Origin: Acetobacterium sp. KB-1 | Lineage (GTDB): Bacteria > Bacillota > Clostridia > Eubacteriales > Eubacteriaceae | Assembly: GCF_003260995.1 (NCBI RefSeq) | Contig: NZ_CP030040.1 | Coordinates: 1,267,773-1,331,772 of the forward strand | Length of the DNA: 64,000 bases | Direction: 5' to 3' | Shown here: piece by piece, positions 33,658 through 42,519 of the stretch | How the letters are laid out: each line of letters begins with the position of its first letter | How positions within the stretch are numbered: the first letter of the stretch is position 1 | Made by a program: the position numbers and the translations under genes | The notes under the pieces: model-generated | What the model saw: the letters and a program-made list of their open reading frames with translations, nothing else | The model's database searches: none | What the model was told of the DNA's origin: nothing

Positions 33658-36600
33658 ATGAAAAGCATTCGAACAAAACTGATGGTTTATTTTTCCGGAC
33701 TGATTCTGGTTGTCTGTGCAATCTTTACCTTTGTCTCCATTAATGCATTAACCAATGCTGTGGTAACTGAAGCCGAGAAATCGCTAAAAACCCAGGCTCA
33801 AAATTCAGCTGAAATTATTAGCAGCCGCAACGAACAGAATTATATTTATCTTGAAGGAATTGCCTCCCGGGATAAAATTTTTGCCAGTACTATTGCAATT
33901 GATGAAAAAATGACGATGCTAAAAAATGACGTCAACAGTTCTAACCGTTTCCTTCGCATTGGTGTTTCCGATCTCAATGGAAACCTTTACCTGTCCGACA
34001 GTTACGGTGATCGTGGCCAAATTGTGGATATCACCAAACGGGATTATTTTCATCTTTCAGCCGCCGGAGAAAGAGGTACCATGAATCCGATTATCAGCGT
34101 TAATCCTGATGATAACGGGGCGCTGATCATGGCCTACTCCGTACCGATTTTTGAAAATGGTGCGGTCACCGGGGTTCTGGTGGCGGTGGCCAATGCCTGG
34201 TTTTTAAATGACATTACCGACACGATGACCTTTGGCGAGACTGGCTATACTTATATTGTAGATTCTACCGGCACAGCTATCTCTCATCCTGACCGGGATA
34301 ATGTCGTTAATCAGATGAATCCCATTAACCTGGCAGAAACAGATGCCAGGTATAAAGCATTCGGGGCTGCCATAGGAACCGGCCTGGAACAAGATACCAT
34401 CGCTACGACCTATACACTTGACAATCAGGAGTATTACATGGCTTCTTCGCAGGTAGAAGGCATGGATTGGACGGTGGTTCTGATTATAGAATCAGATGAG
34501 GTTCTGGCTGCTCTACCTGGCGCCATCTTTAGCAGTATCCTTATTTCTATTGTTGTTTTAGCCATCAGTCTTGTTTTCTGCTACTTTATTGCCAAACGAA
34601 TTACCGATCCCATAAAAAAAGTCAACCATATGATTAAAGAAATGGGACTGGGTCATTTAAGCGATCGTCTCAATATGGAACCGAATGATGAAATCGGAGA
34701 AATGGCCATCGCGATGGATAATTTTGCCGATGTCCTTCAAACTGATGTCATTGCAGTAATGAACCAGATTTCAGATGGCAATGTTTCGGCCACGATTGAA
34801 ATCGGTGATGATCAGGATGAAATTAAGCCAGCTCTTAAAAAAACCATCGAATCAATCCGAGGCTTGATTGCCGAAGCCACCATGCTAGCCCAGGCCGGCG
34901 TTGCCGGTGAACTCTCCACCCGGGGCGATACACAAGCGTTCAAAGGCGGATTTAAAGATATTGTTGTTGGCGTGAATCACACCCTCGACGCTGTAGTCGG
35001 TCCACTTAACGTAGCTGCCGATTATGTTTCTCGTATTGGCAAAGGTCAAATTCCGGAAAAAATAACTGCCACCTACAATGGTGATTTTAATACCTTAAAG
35101 AACAACATCAATGCCTGTATTTACGGTCTGGGGGCTTTGCAGGAAGGTAGCCGTGTGCTTAAAAAAATGAGCCTTAATGATTATTCCGAAAAAATGAATA
35201 CCGATCATTTGGGGATTTACGGCAATATTGCAGAATCAGTCAATGATGTTCACACTCGCTTAACCCGCATTGTTGAAATCTCAACCCATATCGCCAACGG
35301 CGATATGGTCGACCTGGAAGTACTGACCAAAATTGGCAAACGCAGCGATAACGATACCCTGATTCCTGCTCTGGTAGGCATGATTCAAAACATCATTAAT
35401 CTGGTGGATGAAACTGAAAAAATGGCCCGCATCGCCATTGAGGGAAATTTAAGCAATCGTGGTGATGTCTCCGGCTTCCCCGGAGAATACGGAAAAATTG
35501 TCACTGGCTTTAATCAAACACTCGACGCAGTCATTGCTCCCATTGAAGAAGCTTCAGCAATCCTGACCCAATTGTCTCAGGGAAATTTACGTAGCAAAAT
35601 GGAAGGTAACTACCGCGGTGATCATGCCCAGATAAAAGATGCCTTAAACCAAACCATCAGTTTCCTGAGTCAATACGTAGGTGAGATCACCAGTACGCTT
35701 GAAGAAATGGGTCGAAGTAATCTAAGTCAGGAAATCACCACCGACTATCTGGGCGATTTTCAGGCCATCAAGACTGCTCTTAACGACATTAACACCAACC
35801 TTAGCCATACCATGACTGAGATTAATGTGGCCGCCGGTCAGGTTGAGGTCGGTGCTCAACAGATTTCCGGCGGTGGTCAGGCGTTAGCCCAAGGCACCAC
35901 TGAACAGGCTAGCGCAATCGAGGAGCTTACCGCCTCGATCGAAGAAGTCGCCGGTGAAACGAAAAAGAATGCCATGCGCGCCAATGAAGCCAATACGCGG
36001 ACCATTGAGGTCCGTACCAATGCCGAAGTTGGCAATACTCAAATGACAAAAATGATCACCGCCATGAGTGATATCAATACATCTTCCAATGATATTTCCA
36101 GAATCATCAAGGTGATTGATGACATTGCCTTCCAGACCAACATTCTAGCCCTTAATGCCGCCGTTGAGGCCGCCCGGGCCGGACAACATGGCAAAGGATT
36201 TGCTGTGGTCGCTGAAGAAGTAAGAAGTCTGGCTGCCAGAAGTGCCGAAGCCGCCAAGGAGACTACCGGCCTCATTGAAGGCTCCATCGAGAATGTCGGT
36301 ATGGGAACAAAAATAGTCGATGAAACGGCACTTAGTCTCAAAGAAATTCTTAATCAGATTGAGAAAGTGACTGGTCTCGTTGCTGATATTGCCCAGGCAT
36401 CCAATGAACAGGCCTCGGAAATCGCCCAAATCACCTTGGGTATTGAACAGGTTTCTCAAGTGGTTCAGACCAATTCAGCCACTGCCGAGCAAAGTGCCGC
36501 CGCCAGTGAAGAACTTTCTGGTCAAGCCGAAATGCTAAAAGCAATGGTGGGCGCCTTTAAAGTAAAAGGTGTAACCCAAAGCGCGATTAGCACCGCCACT

Positions 36601-36678
36601 GTTTCACAACCGCAAGCCCAGGAAACTCAAGCACCTGCTGAGCCACGTATTCTTCTTGATGAAACGGATAAGTACTAA
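33658..36678 (+). CDS. Methyl-accepting chemotaxis protein 1 (dCache sensor)
   Basis: 1006 aa from the ATG at 33658, placed 8 nt after AAGGGG; the ATG at 33652 is too close to it. TM1 ~8-28 is followed by a double-Cache extracytoplasmic domain at ~35-280 (TKRDYFHLSAAGERG, FGETGYTYIVDSTGTAISHP). TM2 is ~285-310 and HAMP ~312-365. Several HAMP-like helical repeats follow to ~690. The MCP signalling domain lies at ~700-970 with the tip [18 protein letters not shown]. dCache domains usually bind amino acids or other small organic ligands. The protein ends in ILLDETDKY, a tail nearly shared with the next receptor. It is 231 bp upstream of that receptor, with a terminator between. Long cytoplasmic region compared with classical ~550-aa receptors. 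Confidence 0.93.
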   Translation: MKSIRTKLMVYFSGLILVVCAIFTFVSINALTNAVVTEAEKSLKTQAQNSAEIISSRNEQNYIYLEGIASRDKIFASTIAIDEKMTMLKNDVNSSNRFLRIGVSDLNGNLYLSDSYGDRGQIVDITKRDYFHLSAAGERGTMNPIISVNPDDNGALIMAYSVPIFENGAVTGVLVAVANAWFLNDITDTMTFGETGYTYIVDSTGTAISHPDRDNVVNQMNPINLAETDARYKAFGAAIGTGLEQDTIATTYTLDNQEYYMASSQVEGMDWTVVLIIESDEVLAALPGAIFSSILISIVVLAISLVFCYFIAKRITDPIKKVNHMIKEMGLGHLSDRLNMEPNDEIGEMAIAMDNFADVLQTDVIAVMNQISDGNVSATIEIGDDQDEIKPALKKTIESIRGLIAEATMLAQAGVAGELSTRGDTQAFKGGFKDIVVGVNHTLDAVVGPLNVAADYVSRIGKGQIPEKITATYNGDFNTLKNNINACIYGLGALQEGSRVLKKMSLNDYSEKMNTDHLGIYGNIAESVNDVHTRLTRIVEISTHIANGDMVDLEVLTKIGKRSDNDTLIPALVGMIQNIINLVDETEKMARIAIEGNLSNRGDVSGFPGEYGKIVTGFNQTLDAVIAPIEEASAILTQLSQGNLRSKMEGNYRGDHAQIKDALNQTISFLSQYVGEITSTLEEMGRSNLSQEITTDYLGDFQAIKTALNDINTNLSHTMTEINVAAGQVEVGAQQISGGGQALAQGTTEQASAIEELTASIEEVAGETKKNAMRANEANTRTIEVRTNAEVGNTQMTKMITAMSDINTSSNDISRIIKVIDDIAFQTNILALNAAVEAARAGQHGKGFAVVAEEVRSLAARSAEAAKETTGLIEGSIENVGMGTKIVDETALSLKEILNQIEKVTGLVADIAQASNEQASEIAQITLGIEQVSQVVQTNSATAEQSAAASEELSGQAEMLKAMVGAFKVKGVTQSAISTATVSQPQAQETQAPAEPRILLDETDKY

Positions 36679-36753
36679 GTATCACAGTTAGTTACTACCG
36701 TTGCTTGTTAGCACAGACGCTCCACAAAATCGCCTCAATTCATCCCCCCGATA

Positions 36754-36796
36754 AAAGCCCTCTGGTTTATGCGCTGATGCAAACCAGAGGGCTTTA
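36754..36796 (+). terminator. Terminator after chemoreceptor 1
   Basis: AAAGCCCTCTGGTTT / AAACCAGAGGGCTTT, 15-bp perfect stem, 12-nt loop, about 75 bp after the stop. Confidence 0.8.
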
Positions 36797-36909
36797 AACA
36801 GTCTGAAATTTTTAAATAATTGTTATTTAATTTTTCTGTTATTATGTATTTTATTGGGGTAAATAGTTTGCCAAAGAGGAATTTATTCTATTTCAAGGGG
36901 GAATTAAAA

Positions 36910-39768
36910 ATGCGCTGGATCTTAAACATGAAAATCGGAGTGAAACTGATGTTAAGTTTCATTATTATCGCCCTGATCACCGGGGTAGTTGGCGTTGTTG
37001 GCGTTATTAATTTACAGGATCTTCAAAACTCCAATCGTATACTCTACGAAAAGATGACGGTACCAATTGCCGATGTTGGTCAGATTTCCACCTCCTACCA
37101 GCGAATGCGGGTTATCGTCCGGGATATGATCATTGAAAACAGCCCCGAATTGATCCAGTCCAATGCCGATAAGGTCATCATCCGCAATGGCGAAATCGAT
37201 GAGGCAGCAGCGGCTTTCGAGAAAACAATCGTCGATCCGGAGATGCAAGCGGTCTTTGACGATCTGGTTGAATCTCGCAAGGTTCTGGCTCAGGAATTTG
37301 AAAAGGTAAAAGCGCTGGCTATCCAGAATCGGGATGCCGAAGCTTTCGCACTGATGGCCGATACCGGTTCCTATGAAATTGCCGCTTCGGTGGTGATGGA
37401 TACCATTAATCAACTGGTACCGATGAAATTAGAAGAAGCACAGAAAACCGAAGAAATCGATATGGCTACGGAAGACGCGGCCACGACCACCATGATTATT
37501 GTAACCCTGGCAGCCTTCGGTGTTGCGATCATCTTCGGGTTGGTCCTCCGTTCAATGATCAGCAAACCCCTACAACAGGCCAACCACATGATCAAGGAAA
37601 TGAGTCTGGGACATTTCAGCCTCCGTCTCAATATGAAACGGAAGGATGAAATCGGCGAGATGGCCGAGTCCATGGACGACTTCTCCGATGAGATCCAAAA
37701 TGTCATCATTGGGACTATGAACCAGATTTCAAGGGGTGATGTGAGCACCGATGTGGAACCGAAGGATACTCAAGATGAACTTGCTCCCGCCCTTAAACTC
37801 ACCATCGAAACCATTCGCGACCTGATTCGTGAAGCAACCATGCTGGCGCAGTCGGCCATTGAAGGAAAATGGGATACCCGTGGTAACTCAGCAGCCTTCC
37901 AGGGCGGTTTTAAGGAAATTGTTGAAGGTGTTAACGGCACCCTGGATACCGTTGTTGATAAGATGGTCTGGTATGAAGCCATTATCGATGCAGTACCATT
38001 CCCCCTCCATGTCACCGACAACGATATGAAGTGGACCTTTATGAATAAACCCTTTGAAGATCTGATGATTGCCAACGGGGTTATCAAAGATCGCACCTCG
38101 GCCTGTGGCATGGACTGCTACAATGCCAATGCTGATATTTGCCGAACCGAAGGCTGCGGTATCCGACGTCTGGTCGATCAGGGCTTAAACGACAGCTATT
38201 TTGAATGGGTCGGTCGAAGCAATAAACAAGATACCGCCTACCTAAAAAATAAAAAAGGCGAAAATATTGGCTTCGTTGAAGTTGTCACGGACCTAACACC
38301 GATTATCCGGGTCAGCGATTATACCAAGGCCGAAGTTTCCCGTCTGGGGAACAACCTGATTCGTCTCTCAGCGGGTGATTTAGACTTTGATTTAAATATT
38401 GGTGAACCTGATGAATATACAACTGAAGTCAGTGCTCAATTCCACGGAATTGTCAGCACCTTAGGCGATGTTAAAAATTCAGTTGATAATCTGATTAGTG
38501 ATGCGACCATGCTGGCCGAGGCCGGTATTGATGGCCGCTTGGATACCCGTGCCGATGCCAGCCGTCACCAGGGAAATTTTGCCCAAATAGTGGATGGTGT
38601 TAATGCGACCTTGGATGCCGTTGTCAAACCAGTTCAGGAAGCTTCGGAAACCTTAAAAGAACTGGCGGAGGGCAATCTTAACACCAGTATGACAGGGAGC
38701 TACAACGGTGATTATACCCTTATTAAAGACAATATGAACCAGACAATCGCCTTCTTAAAACGATATGTCGATGAAATCACCCATACCCTTGAAGAAATGG
38801 GACGGGGTAATCTCGATCAACAGATCACAACCGATTATCTGGGCGATTTCCAGGCTATTAAAACAGCTCTTAATGATATTACCGGCAACCTCAGCAATAC
38901 CATGACCGAAATCAATATGGCCGCTGGCCAGGTGGATATGGGTGCCAAACAGATCTCTGACGGCGGACAGGCCTTATCCCAGGGCACCACTGAACAGGCC
39001 AGCGCTATCCAGGAATTGACCGCTTCCATTGAAGAAGTGGCTGCCGAAACCAAACGTAACGCCATGAATGCTAACGAAGCCAATGAATTGGCTGTTAATG
39101 TTCGCTCCAACGCCGAAAAAGGCAATCGTCAAATGACCACCATGATTGGCGCCATGGGCGATATCAACGACTCCTCAAATAATATTTCTAAAATTATCAA
39201 GGTCATTGATGATATCGCCTTCCAAACCAATATTCTGGCCCTCAACGCCGCTGTTGAAGCTGCCCGAGCTGGTCAGCATGGCAAGGGTTTTGCCGTGGTC
39301 GCTGAGGAAGTAAGAACCCTGGCCGCCAGAAGTGCAGAAGCTGCCAAAGAAACCACCGGTTTAATTGAAGGCTCCATTGACAAGGTTAGTGTCGGCACAA
39401 AAATAGCTGATGATACCGCCGAGAGCTTAAAAGAGATTTTAAATCAAATTGATAAGGTCGCCGGTTTAGTCGGCACCATCGCCCAGGCTTCCAATGATCA
39501 GGCTTCAGAAATCGCCCAGATCACTCAGGGCATTGAGCAGGTATCCCAGGTTGTTCAAACGAATTCAGCCACCGCCGAAGAAAGTGCTGCTGCCAGCGAA
39601 GAACTTTCCGGCCAGGCAGAAATGTTAAAACACATGGTGGATGCTTTTAAACTAAAATCAAAGCACTCGTCAGAGCAAATACCAATACCAGCGACACAAC
39701 CCATTAAAAAAGTTGAGAAACCGCTGCCTGAACCAAGCATCATACTGGATGATATGGACAAGTATTAG
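36910..39768 (+). CDS. Methyl-accepting chemotaxis protein 2 (four-helix-bundle sensor plus Cys-rich PAS)
   Basis: 952 aa from the ATG at 36910, preceded by AAGGGGG; the longer frame from 36820 lacks a ribosome site. TM1 ~12-34; four-helix-bundle ligand domain ~35-190; TM2 ~192-216; HAMP ~217-270. A cytoplasmic PAS domain at ~350-470 contains a cysteine cluster near 397-417 (CGMDC, then DICRTEGCG) that could bind a metal, haem or Fe-S centre. HAMP-like repeats follow to ~650, then the MCP domain with [18 protein letters not shown]. The signalling domain is very similar to that of receptor 1, and the tail IILDDMDKY is the counterpart of its ILLDETDKY. It may sense an external ligand and an internal redox or gas signal; that is inference. 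Confidence 0.93.
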   Translation: MRWILNMKIGVKLMLSFIIIALITGVVGVVGVINLQDLQNSNRILYEKMTVPIADVGQISTSYQRMRVIVRDMIIENSPELIQSNADKVIIRNGEIDEAAAAFEKTIVDPEMQAVFDDLVESRKVLAQEFEKVKALAIQNRDAEAFALMADTGSYEIAASVVMDTINQLVPMKLEEAQKTEEIDMATEDAATTTMIIVTLAAFGVAIIFGLVLRSMISKPLQQANHMIKEMSLGHFSLRLNMKRKDEIGEMAESMDDFSDEIQNVIIGTMNQISRGDVSTDVEPKDTQDELAPALKLTIETIRDLIREATMLAQSAIEGKWDTRGNSAAFQGGFKEIVEGVNGTLDTVVDKMVWYEAIIDAVPFPLHVTDNDMKWTFMNKPFEDLMIANGVIKDRTSACGMDCYNANADICRTEGCGIRRLVDQGLNDSYFEWVGRSNKQDTAYLKNKKGENIGFVEVVTDLTPIIRVSDYTKAEVSRLGNNLIRLSAGDLDFDLNIGEPDEYTTEVSAQFHGIVSTLGDVKNSVDNLISDATMLAEAGIDGRLDTRADASRHQGNFAQIVDGVNATLDAVVKPVQEASETLKELAEGNLNTSMTGSYNGDYTLIKDNMNQTIAFLKRYVDEITHTLEEMGRGNLDQQITTDYLGDFQAIKTALNDITGNLSNTMTEINMAAGQVDMGAKQISDGGQALSQGTTEQASAIQELTASIEEVAAETKRNAMNANEANELAVNVRSNAEKGNRQMTTMIGAMGDINDSSNNISKIIKVIDDIAFQTNILALNAAVEAARAGQHGKGFAVVAEEVRTLAARSAEAAKETTGLIEGSIDKVSVGTKIADDTAESLKEILNQIDKVAGLVGTIAQASNDQASEIAQITQGIEQVSQVVQTNSATAEESAAASEELSGQAEMLKHMVDAFKLKSKHSSEQIPIPATQPIKKVEKPLPEPSIILDDMDKY

Positions 39769-39780
39769 TCGTATATTTTT

Positions 39781-39812
39781 GAGGCCCGGATTCCTGATCC
39801 CGGCCTCTTTTT
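39781..39812 (+). terminator. Terminator after chemoreceptor 2
   Basis: GAGGCC-C-GGA / TCC-C-GGCCTC hairpin followed by TTTTTTT, 13 bp after the stop. Confidence 0.85.
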
Positions 39813-39865
39813 TATCGACCTAATCATTTATATTTTAGTGACCACCGTATAATTGTCTAAACTCG

Positions 39866-39895
39866 TTGACATCCGGTTGTCGTCTTTATTATAAT
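39866..39895 (+). promoter_or_regulatory. Strong sigma-A promoter of the Mrp/Mbh-like antiporter operon
   Basis: Consensus TTGACA and TATAAT, 18-bp spacer, 45 bp before the first start codon. Confidence 0.75.
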
Positions 39896-39939
39896 GAAGT
39901 CTACTTAAATGGTTATTCTAAAAGCAAGGAAGGAGCACT

Positions 39940-40431
39940 ATGAAAAAACTAAGGCATTTCATTATACTTATTTTTATTTTTACTGGCATCTGGCTTATTT
40001 TTAATGAAAGTCTGGCCTTTTCTCAAATCCTGATCGGCCTTTTTTTTTCAGTCGTTTCGGTTTTATTCACCAATCGCTATCTGCTGGAGAACGATTATAC
40101 CGAGGCTTATTCAATTAAACCCGCTATACTCTTTCATTACACTACGTATTTATTCATCCAGATATATCGATCCGGCTTTTCCGCTATTTTAAAAATCATA
40201 AGAGGTCAGGATGCCGTTAAAATTATTGAATATGAAACATGTATCCGTGATGACCTGGCTATTTGCTTATTAGCCAATGCCATCACCCTGACTCCCGGGA
40301 CGGTGACAATCGGAAAGAATGGCCGACTGCTTCAAATTCTGGCTTTTCAGGATGAAAATACCTTCACGGATATCACTGAAGGTAAAACCTGTTCCCCCTA
40401 CGAAATGATCTTAAGGAGTTTGGAATCATGA
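39940..40431 (+). CDS. mnhE: Antiporter subunit E (MrpE/MbhA-like)
   Basis: 163 aa, start after AAGGAAGGAGCACT. Two or three membrane helices in the first ~70 residues, followed by a soluble domain with the MrpE core IVEYETCIRDDLAICLLANAITLTPGTV (located at residues ~100-127). It is a small accessory subunit needed for assembly of cation/proton antiporters of the Mrp type and corresponds to MbhA in membrane-bound hydrogenases. First gene of the eight-gene operon; its stop overlaps the next start by 4 bp. Confidence 0.88.
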   Translation: MKKLRHFIILIFIFTGIWLIFNESLAFSQILIGLFFSVVSVLFTNRYLLENDYTEAYSIKPAILFHYTTYLFIQIYRSGFSAILKIIRGQDAVKIIEYETCIRDDLAICLLANAITLTPGTVTIGKNGRLLQILAFQDENTFTDITEGKTCSPYEMILRSLES

Positions 40432-40694
40432 CCTTTTTAGAAGCCACCCTATTTGTCATTGCCATCTATATTGCCCTAGTTCTTGTTCGGGTTATTCTAG
40501 GACCTACCATTTGGGATCGCCTTTTGGGCCTGAATGCCATTTCAGCAAAAATCATTATGTCGATCATTATTCTATCCCTTATTACCAATCAGCCCTACTT
40601 GCTTGATGTCGCACTGGTTTATGCCCTACTTGGGTTTATCGGCACGGTACTCATTGCCCGATTTATCGAAAAAAAGGAGACCTCTCATGATTGA
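40428..40694 (+). CDS. mnhF: Antiporter subunit F (MrpF/MbhB-like)
   Basis: 88 aa with three membrane helices and the family segment LVRVILGPTIWDRLLGLNAI. Start overlaps the previous stop; its end overlaps the next start by 8 bp. Such overlaps throughout the operon suggest stoichiometric synthesis of the complex. Confidence 0.88.
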   Translation: MTFLEATLFVIAIYIALVLVRVILGPTIWDRLLGLNAISAKIIMSIIILSLITNQPYLLDVALVYALLGFIGTVLIARFIEKKETSHD

Positions 40695-40989
40695 TTTATT
40701 CGCCTATCTACTCATGATTATCGCCCTTCTTTTTATGGCTTTTGGCGTCATCGGTCTGTTTCGGTTTAAGGATTTTTATTCGCGAATCCTTATTTCGTCT
40801 AAAATCGAAACTGTTGGCTTTCTGACTGCCATGATTGCTTTTACCATTTTATCCGGGATCAGTTTTGCTGCCATGAAAATACTGCTGATAACGTTGCTGG
40901 TGATGATCACAAACCCATTAGCCACCCACGCCATTGCCCGATCGGCTTTTTTAAGTGGTTATACCATTGATCAGGAGACCGGGCCATGA
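40687..40989 (+). CDS. mnhG: Antiporter subunit G (MrpG/MbhC-like)
   Basis: 100 aa from the ATG at 40687, preceded by AGGAGA; a longer frame starting at 40534 lies inside mnhF and is not real. Three membrane helices with the MrpG pattern FGVIGLFRFKDFYSRILISS and LLVMITNPLATHAIARSAF. Overlaps both neighbours by a few bases. Confidence 0.88.
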   Translation: MIDLFAYLLMIIALLFMAFGVIGLFRFKDFYSRILISSKIETVGFLTAMIAFTILSGISFAAMKILLITLLVMITNPLATHAIARSAFLSGYTIDQETGP

Positions 40990-41531
40990 CCGAAAACATC
41001 TTTCTCATCGCTTTGGTTATTATGGCAATTATCGCCCTCAACACAAAAAAACTAAGACGGGCCGTTGTCTATTTGGGCGTTTTTTCGCTAATCAGTTCCT
41101 TTGTCTATCTACTTTACGGTGCTCCGGATGTGGCCATTGCTGAAGCGATCATTGGCAGCACGATCACCACGGTTTTATATCTGGTAGCGCTGAGAAAATA
41201 TAAAGTCTTTTCCATTTATTACACAAATGACTCACATTTCCAGGATATTCGACTGGTAAAAAGCAAATCCCCTTTTTTATATAATCTGGAGACCTTTTTA
41301 ATTAAACGGGAAATGGAACCGCAGATTGTTTATTCCCGCGAACCCATTGAAACCATCCTCGCCCAGGAAAAGTTTGACCTGGCCATTCATCATACCGACG
41401 ACGATATTTGGATTTATGGCTGTGCCGAAGATTACCAGATCGATGCATTGGAAGACTATTTACTATCAAACCATGGCGACTTAAATATACATTTGACTCG
41501 TTATGAGGAAGGAGCCGATAATGAATCGTAG
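40986..41531 (+). CDS. MbhD/DUF4040-like subunit with a soluble C-terminal extension
   Basis: 181 aa. The first ~75 residues contain three membrane helices with KKLRRAVVYLGVFSLISSF and GAPDVAIAEAIIGSTITTVL, typical of the C-terminal part of MrpA that is a separate subunit (MbhD) in membrane-bound hydrogenases. The remaining ~105 residues are hydrophilic and acidic (KFDLAIHHTDDDIWIYGCAED), longer than the ~90-aa MbhD core, and have no recognised family. The transmembrane part would belong to the ion-translocating unit next to the MrpD-like subunit. Start after GGAGACC, overlapping mnhG by 4 bp. Confidence 0.82.
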   Translation: MTENIFLIALVIMAIIALNTKKLRRAVVYLGVFSLISSFVYLLYGAPDVAIAEAIIGSTITTVLYLVALRKYKVFSIYYTNDSHFQDIRLVKSKSPFLYNLETFLIKREMEPQIVYSREPIETILAQEKFDLAIHHTDDDIWIYGCAEDYQIDALEDYLLSNHGDLNIHLTRYEEGADNES

Positions 41532-41784
41532 AATTATCACAATGATCTTTACCCTATCGCTTACCGTACTGATTCTTTATCTTAATTTTGATGCACCTTT
41601 GATCGCTGAGCCACTCGTGGCAGATTTTTATATTGAACATTTTAACACGGACACCCATGCCCAAAATGCTGTCGCCGCAATCTACCTCAATTACCGGGTA
41701 TTTGACAGTATTTTTGAAACCCTGATTCTTTTAGTCAGTGTTTCGGCTGTTATTACTCTTTCCTGGAGGCGAACCGATGACTGA
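41521..41784 (+). CDS. MbhE-like antiporter subunit
   Basis: 87 aa from the ATG at 41521, preceded by GGAAGGAG. One N-terminal and one C-terminal membrane helix flank an extracytoplasmic stretch. The conserved piece AVAAIYLNYRVFDSIFETLI identifies the MbhE/MrpA-terminal family. It overlaps the preceding gene by 11 bp and the following one by 8 bp. Confidence 0.82.
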   Translation: MNRRIITMIFTLSLTVLILYLNFDAPLIAEPLVADFYIEHFNTDTHAQNAVAAIYLNYRVFDSIFETLILLVSVSAVITLSWRRTDD

Positions 41785-42166
41785 CCATTCTGAAATTATT
41801 TCTCGTATGACCGGGCTTTTATATCCCTTTATTTTGTTATTTGGATTTTACATTATTTTAAACGGTCATGCCAGTCCCGGCGGGGGATTTCAGGGCGGTG
41901 CTGTATTAGCCGCGGTTTTTATCAGTCGCTATCTGGTAGAACCGGATCGGTGTATCCGACTTAAAACTCTAAAAACCGCAGAAAAGACGCTTTTTGTTTG
42001 TATTATTCTGTACCCGGTTCTTTTTCTATTTCCAACGACCTCCAACCATTCGGAATTCATGAATCTGTGTTATCTTATCGTCATGAATTTTCTAATCGGT
42101 TTGAAGGTCTGCAGCGGCTTTACGATTGTTTTTTTCAGGTTCGTCTTTTATGAAGGAGGTATTTAA
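41777..42166 (+). CDS. mnhB: Antiporter subunit B (MrpB/MbhF-like)
   Basis: 129 aa from the ATG at 41777, chosen for the GGAGG 7 nt upstream. Four membrane helices with the signature GFYIILNGHASPGGGFQGGA, the hallmark of MrpB. Start and stop overlap the neighbouring genes. Confidence 0.9.
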   Translation: MTDHSEIISRMTGLLYPFILLFGFYIILNGHASPGGGFQGGAVLAAVFISRYLVEPDRCIRLKTLKTAEKTLFVCIILYPVLFLFPTTSNHSEFMNLCYLIVMNFLIGLKVCSGFTIVFFRFVFYEGGI

Positions 42167-42519
42167 TGATTGCCATTAACGGAGAATCGATTAGTATTAT
42201 CCTTTTTTTTGTCGGTGTTTATGGCCTGATTGCCAGAAGAAATATCATCAAATCGGTTATGTCTATCAGTATTATGCAAGTCGCCATTATTTTATACTTT
42301 ATTACAACCAATATTGCCCCAGGAAGCGCCCCCCCGATTGGCGATGTTGCCCAGACCCTCCAGGTCGCAGATCCGCTCCCTCAGGCATTGATGATTACCG
42401 ATATTGTTATTGGTATTGGTGTTACCGCTGCTGGTTTAACGATGTTTATTCATCTTTATCATCGTTACGGGTCCAGCAACTGGCAAAAAATTATGAAAAA
42501 AAGGACCCCCCATGATTAA
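42166..42519 (+). CDS. mnhC: Antiporter subunit C (MrpC/MbhG-like, NuoK homologue)
   Basis: 117 aa, three membrane helices, start after AAGGAGGTATTTA. The NuoK-type core is seen in VGVYGLIARRNIIKSVMSI and DPLPQALMITDIVIGIGVTA. It overlaps the preceding stop by 1 bp and the following start by 8 bp. Confidence 0.9.
   Translation: MIAINGESISIILFFVGVYGLIARRNIIKSVMSISIMQVAIILYFITTNIAPGSAPPIGDVAQTLQVADPLPQALMITDIVIGIGVTAAGLTMFIHLYHRYGSSNWQKIMKKRTPHD

Noticed and set aside
40534-40686. N-terminal extension of the MrpG-like subunit
   Set aside because: It lies out of frame inside mnhF; a ribosome site supports the start at 40687.
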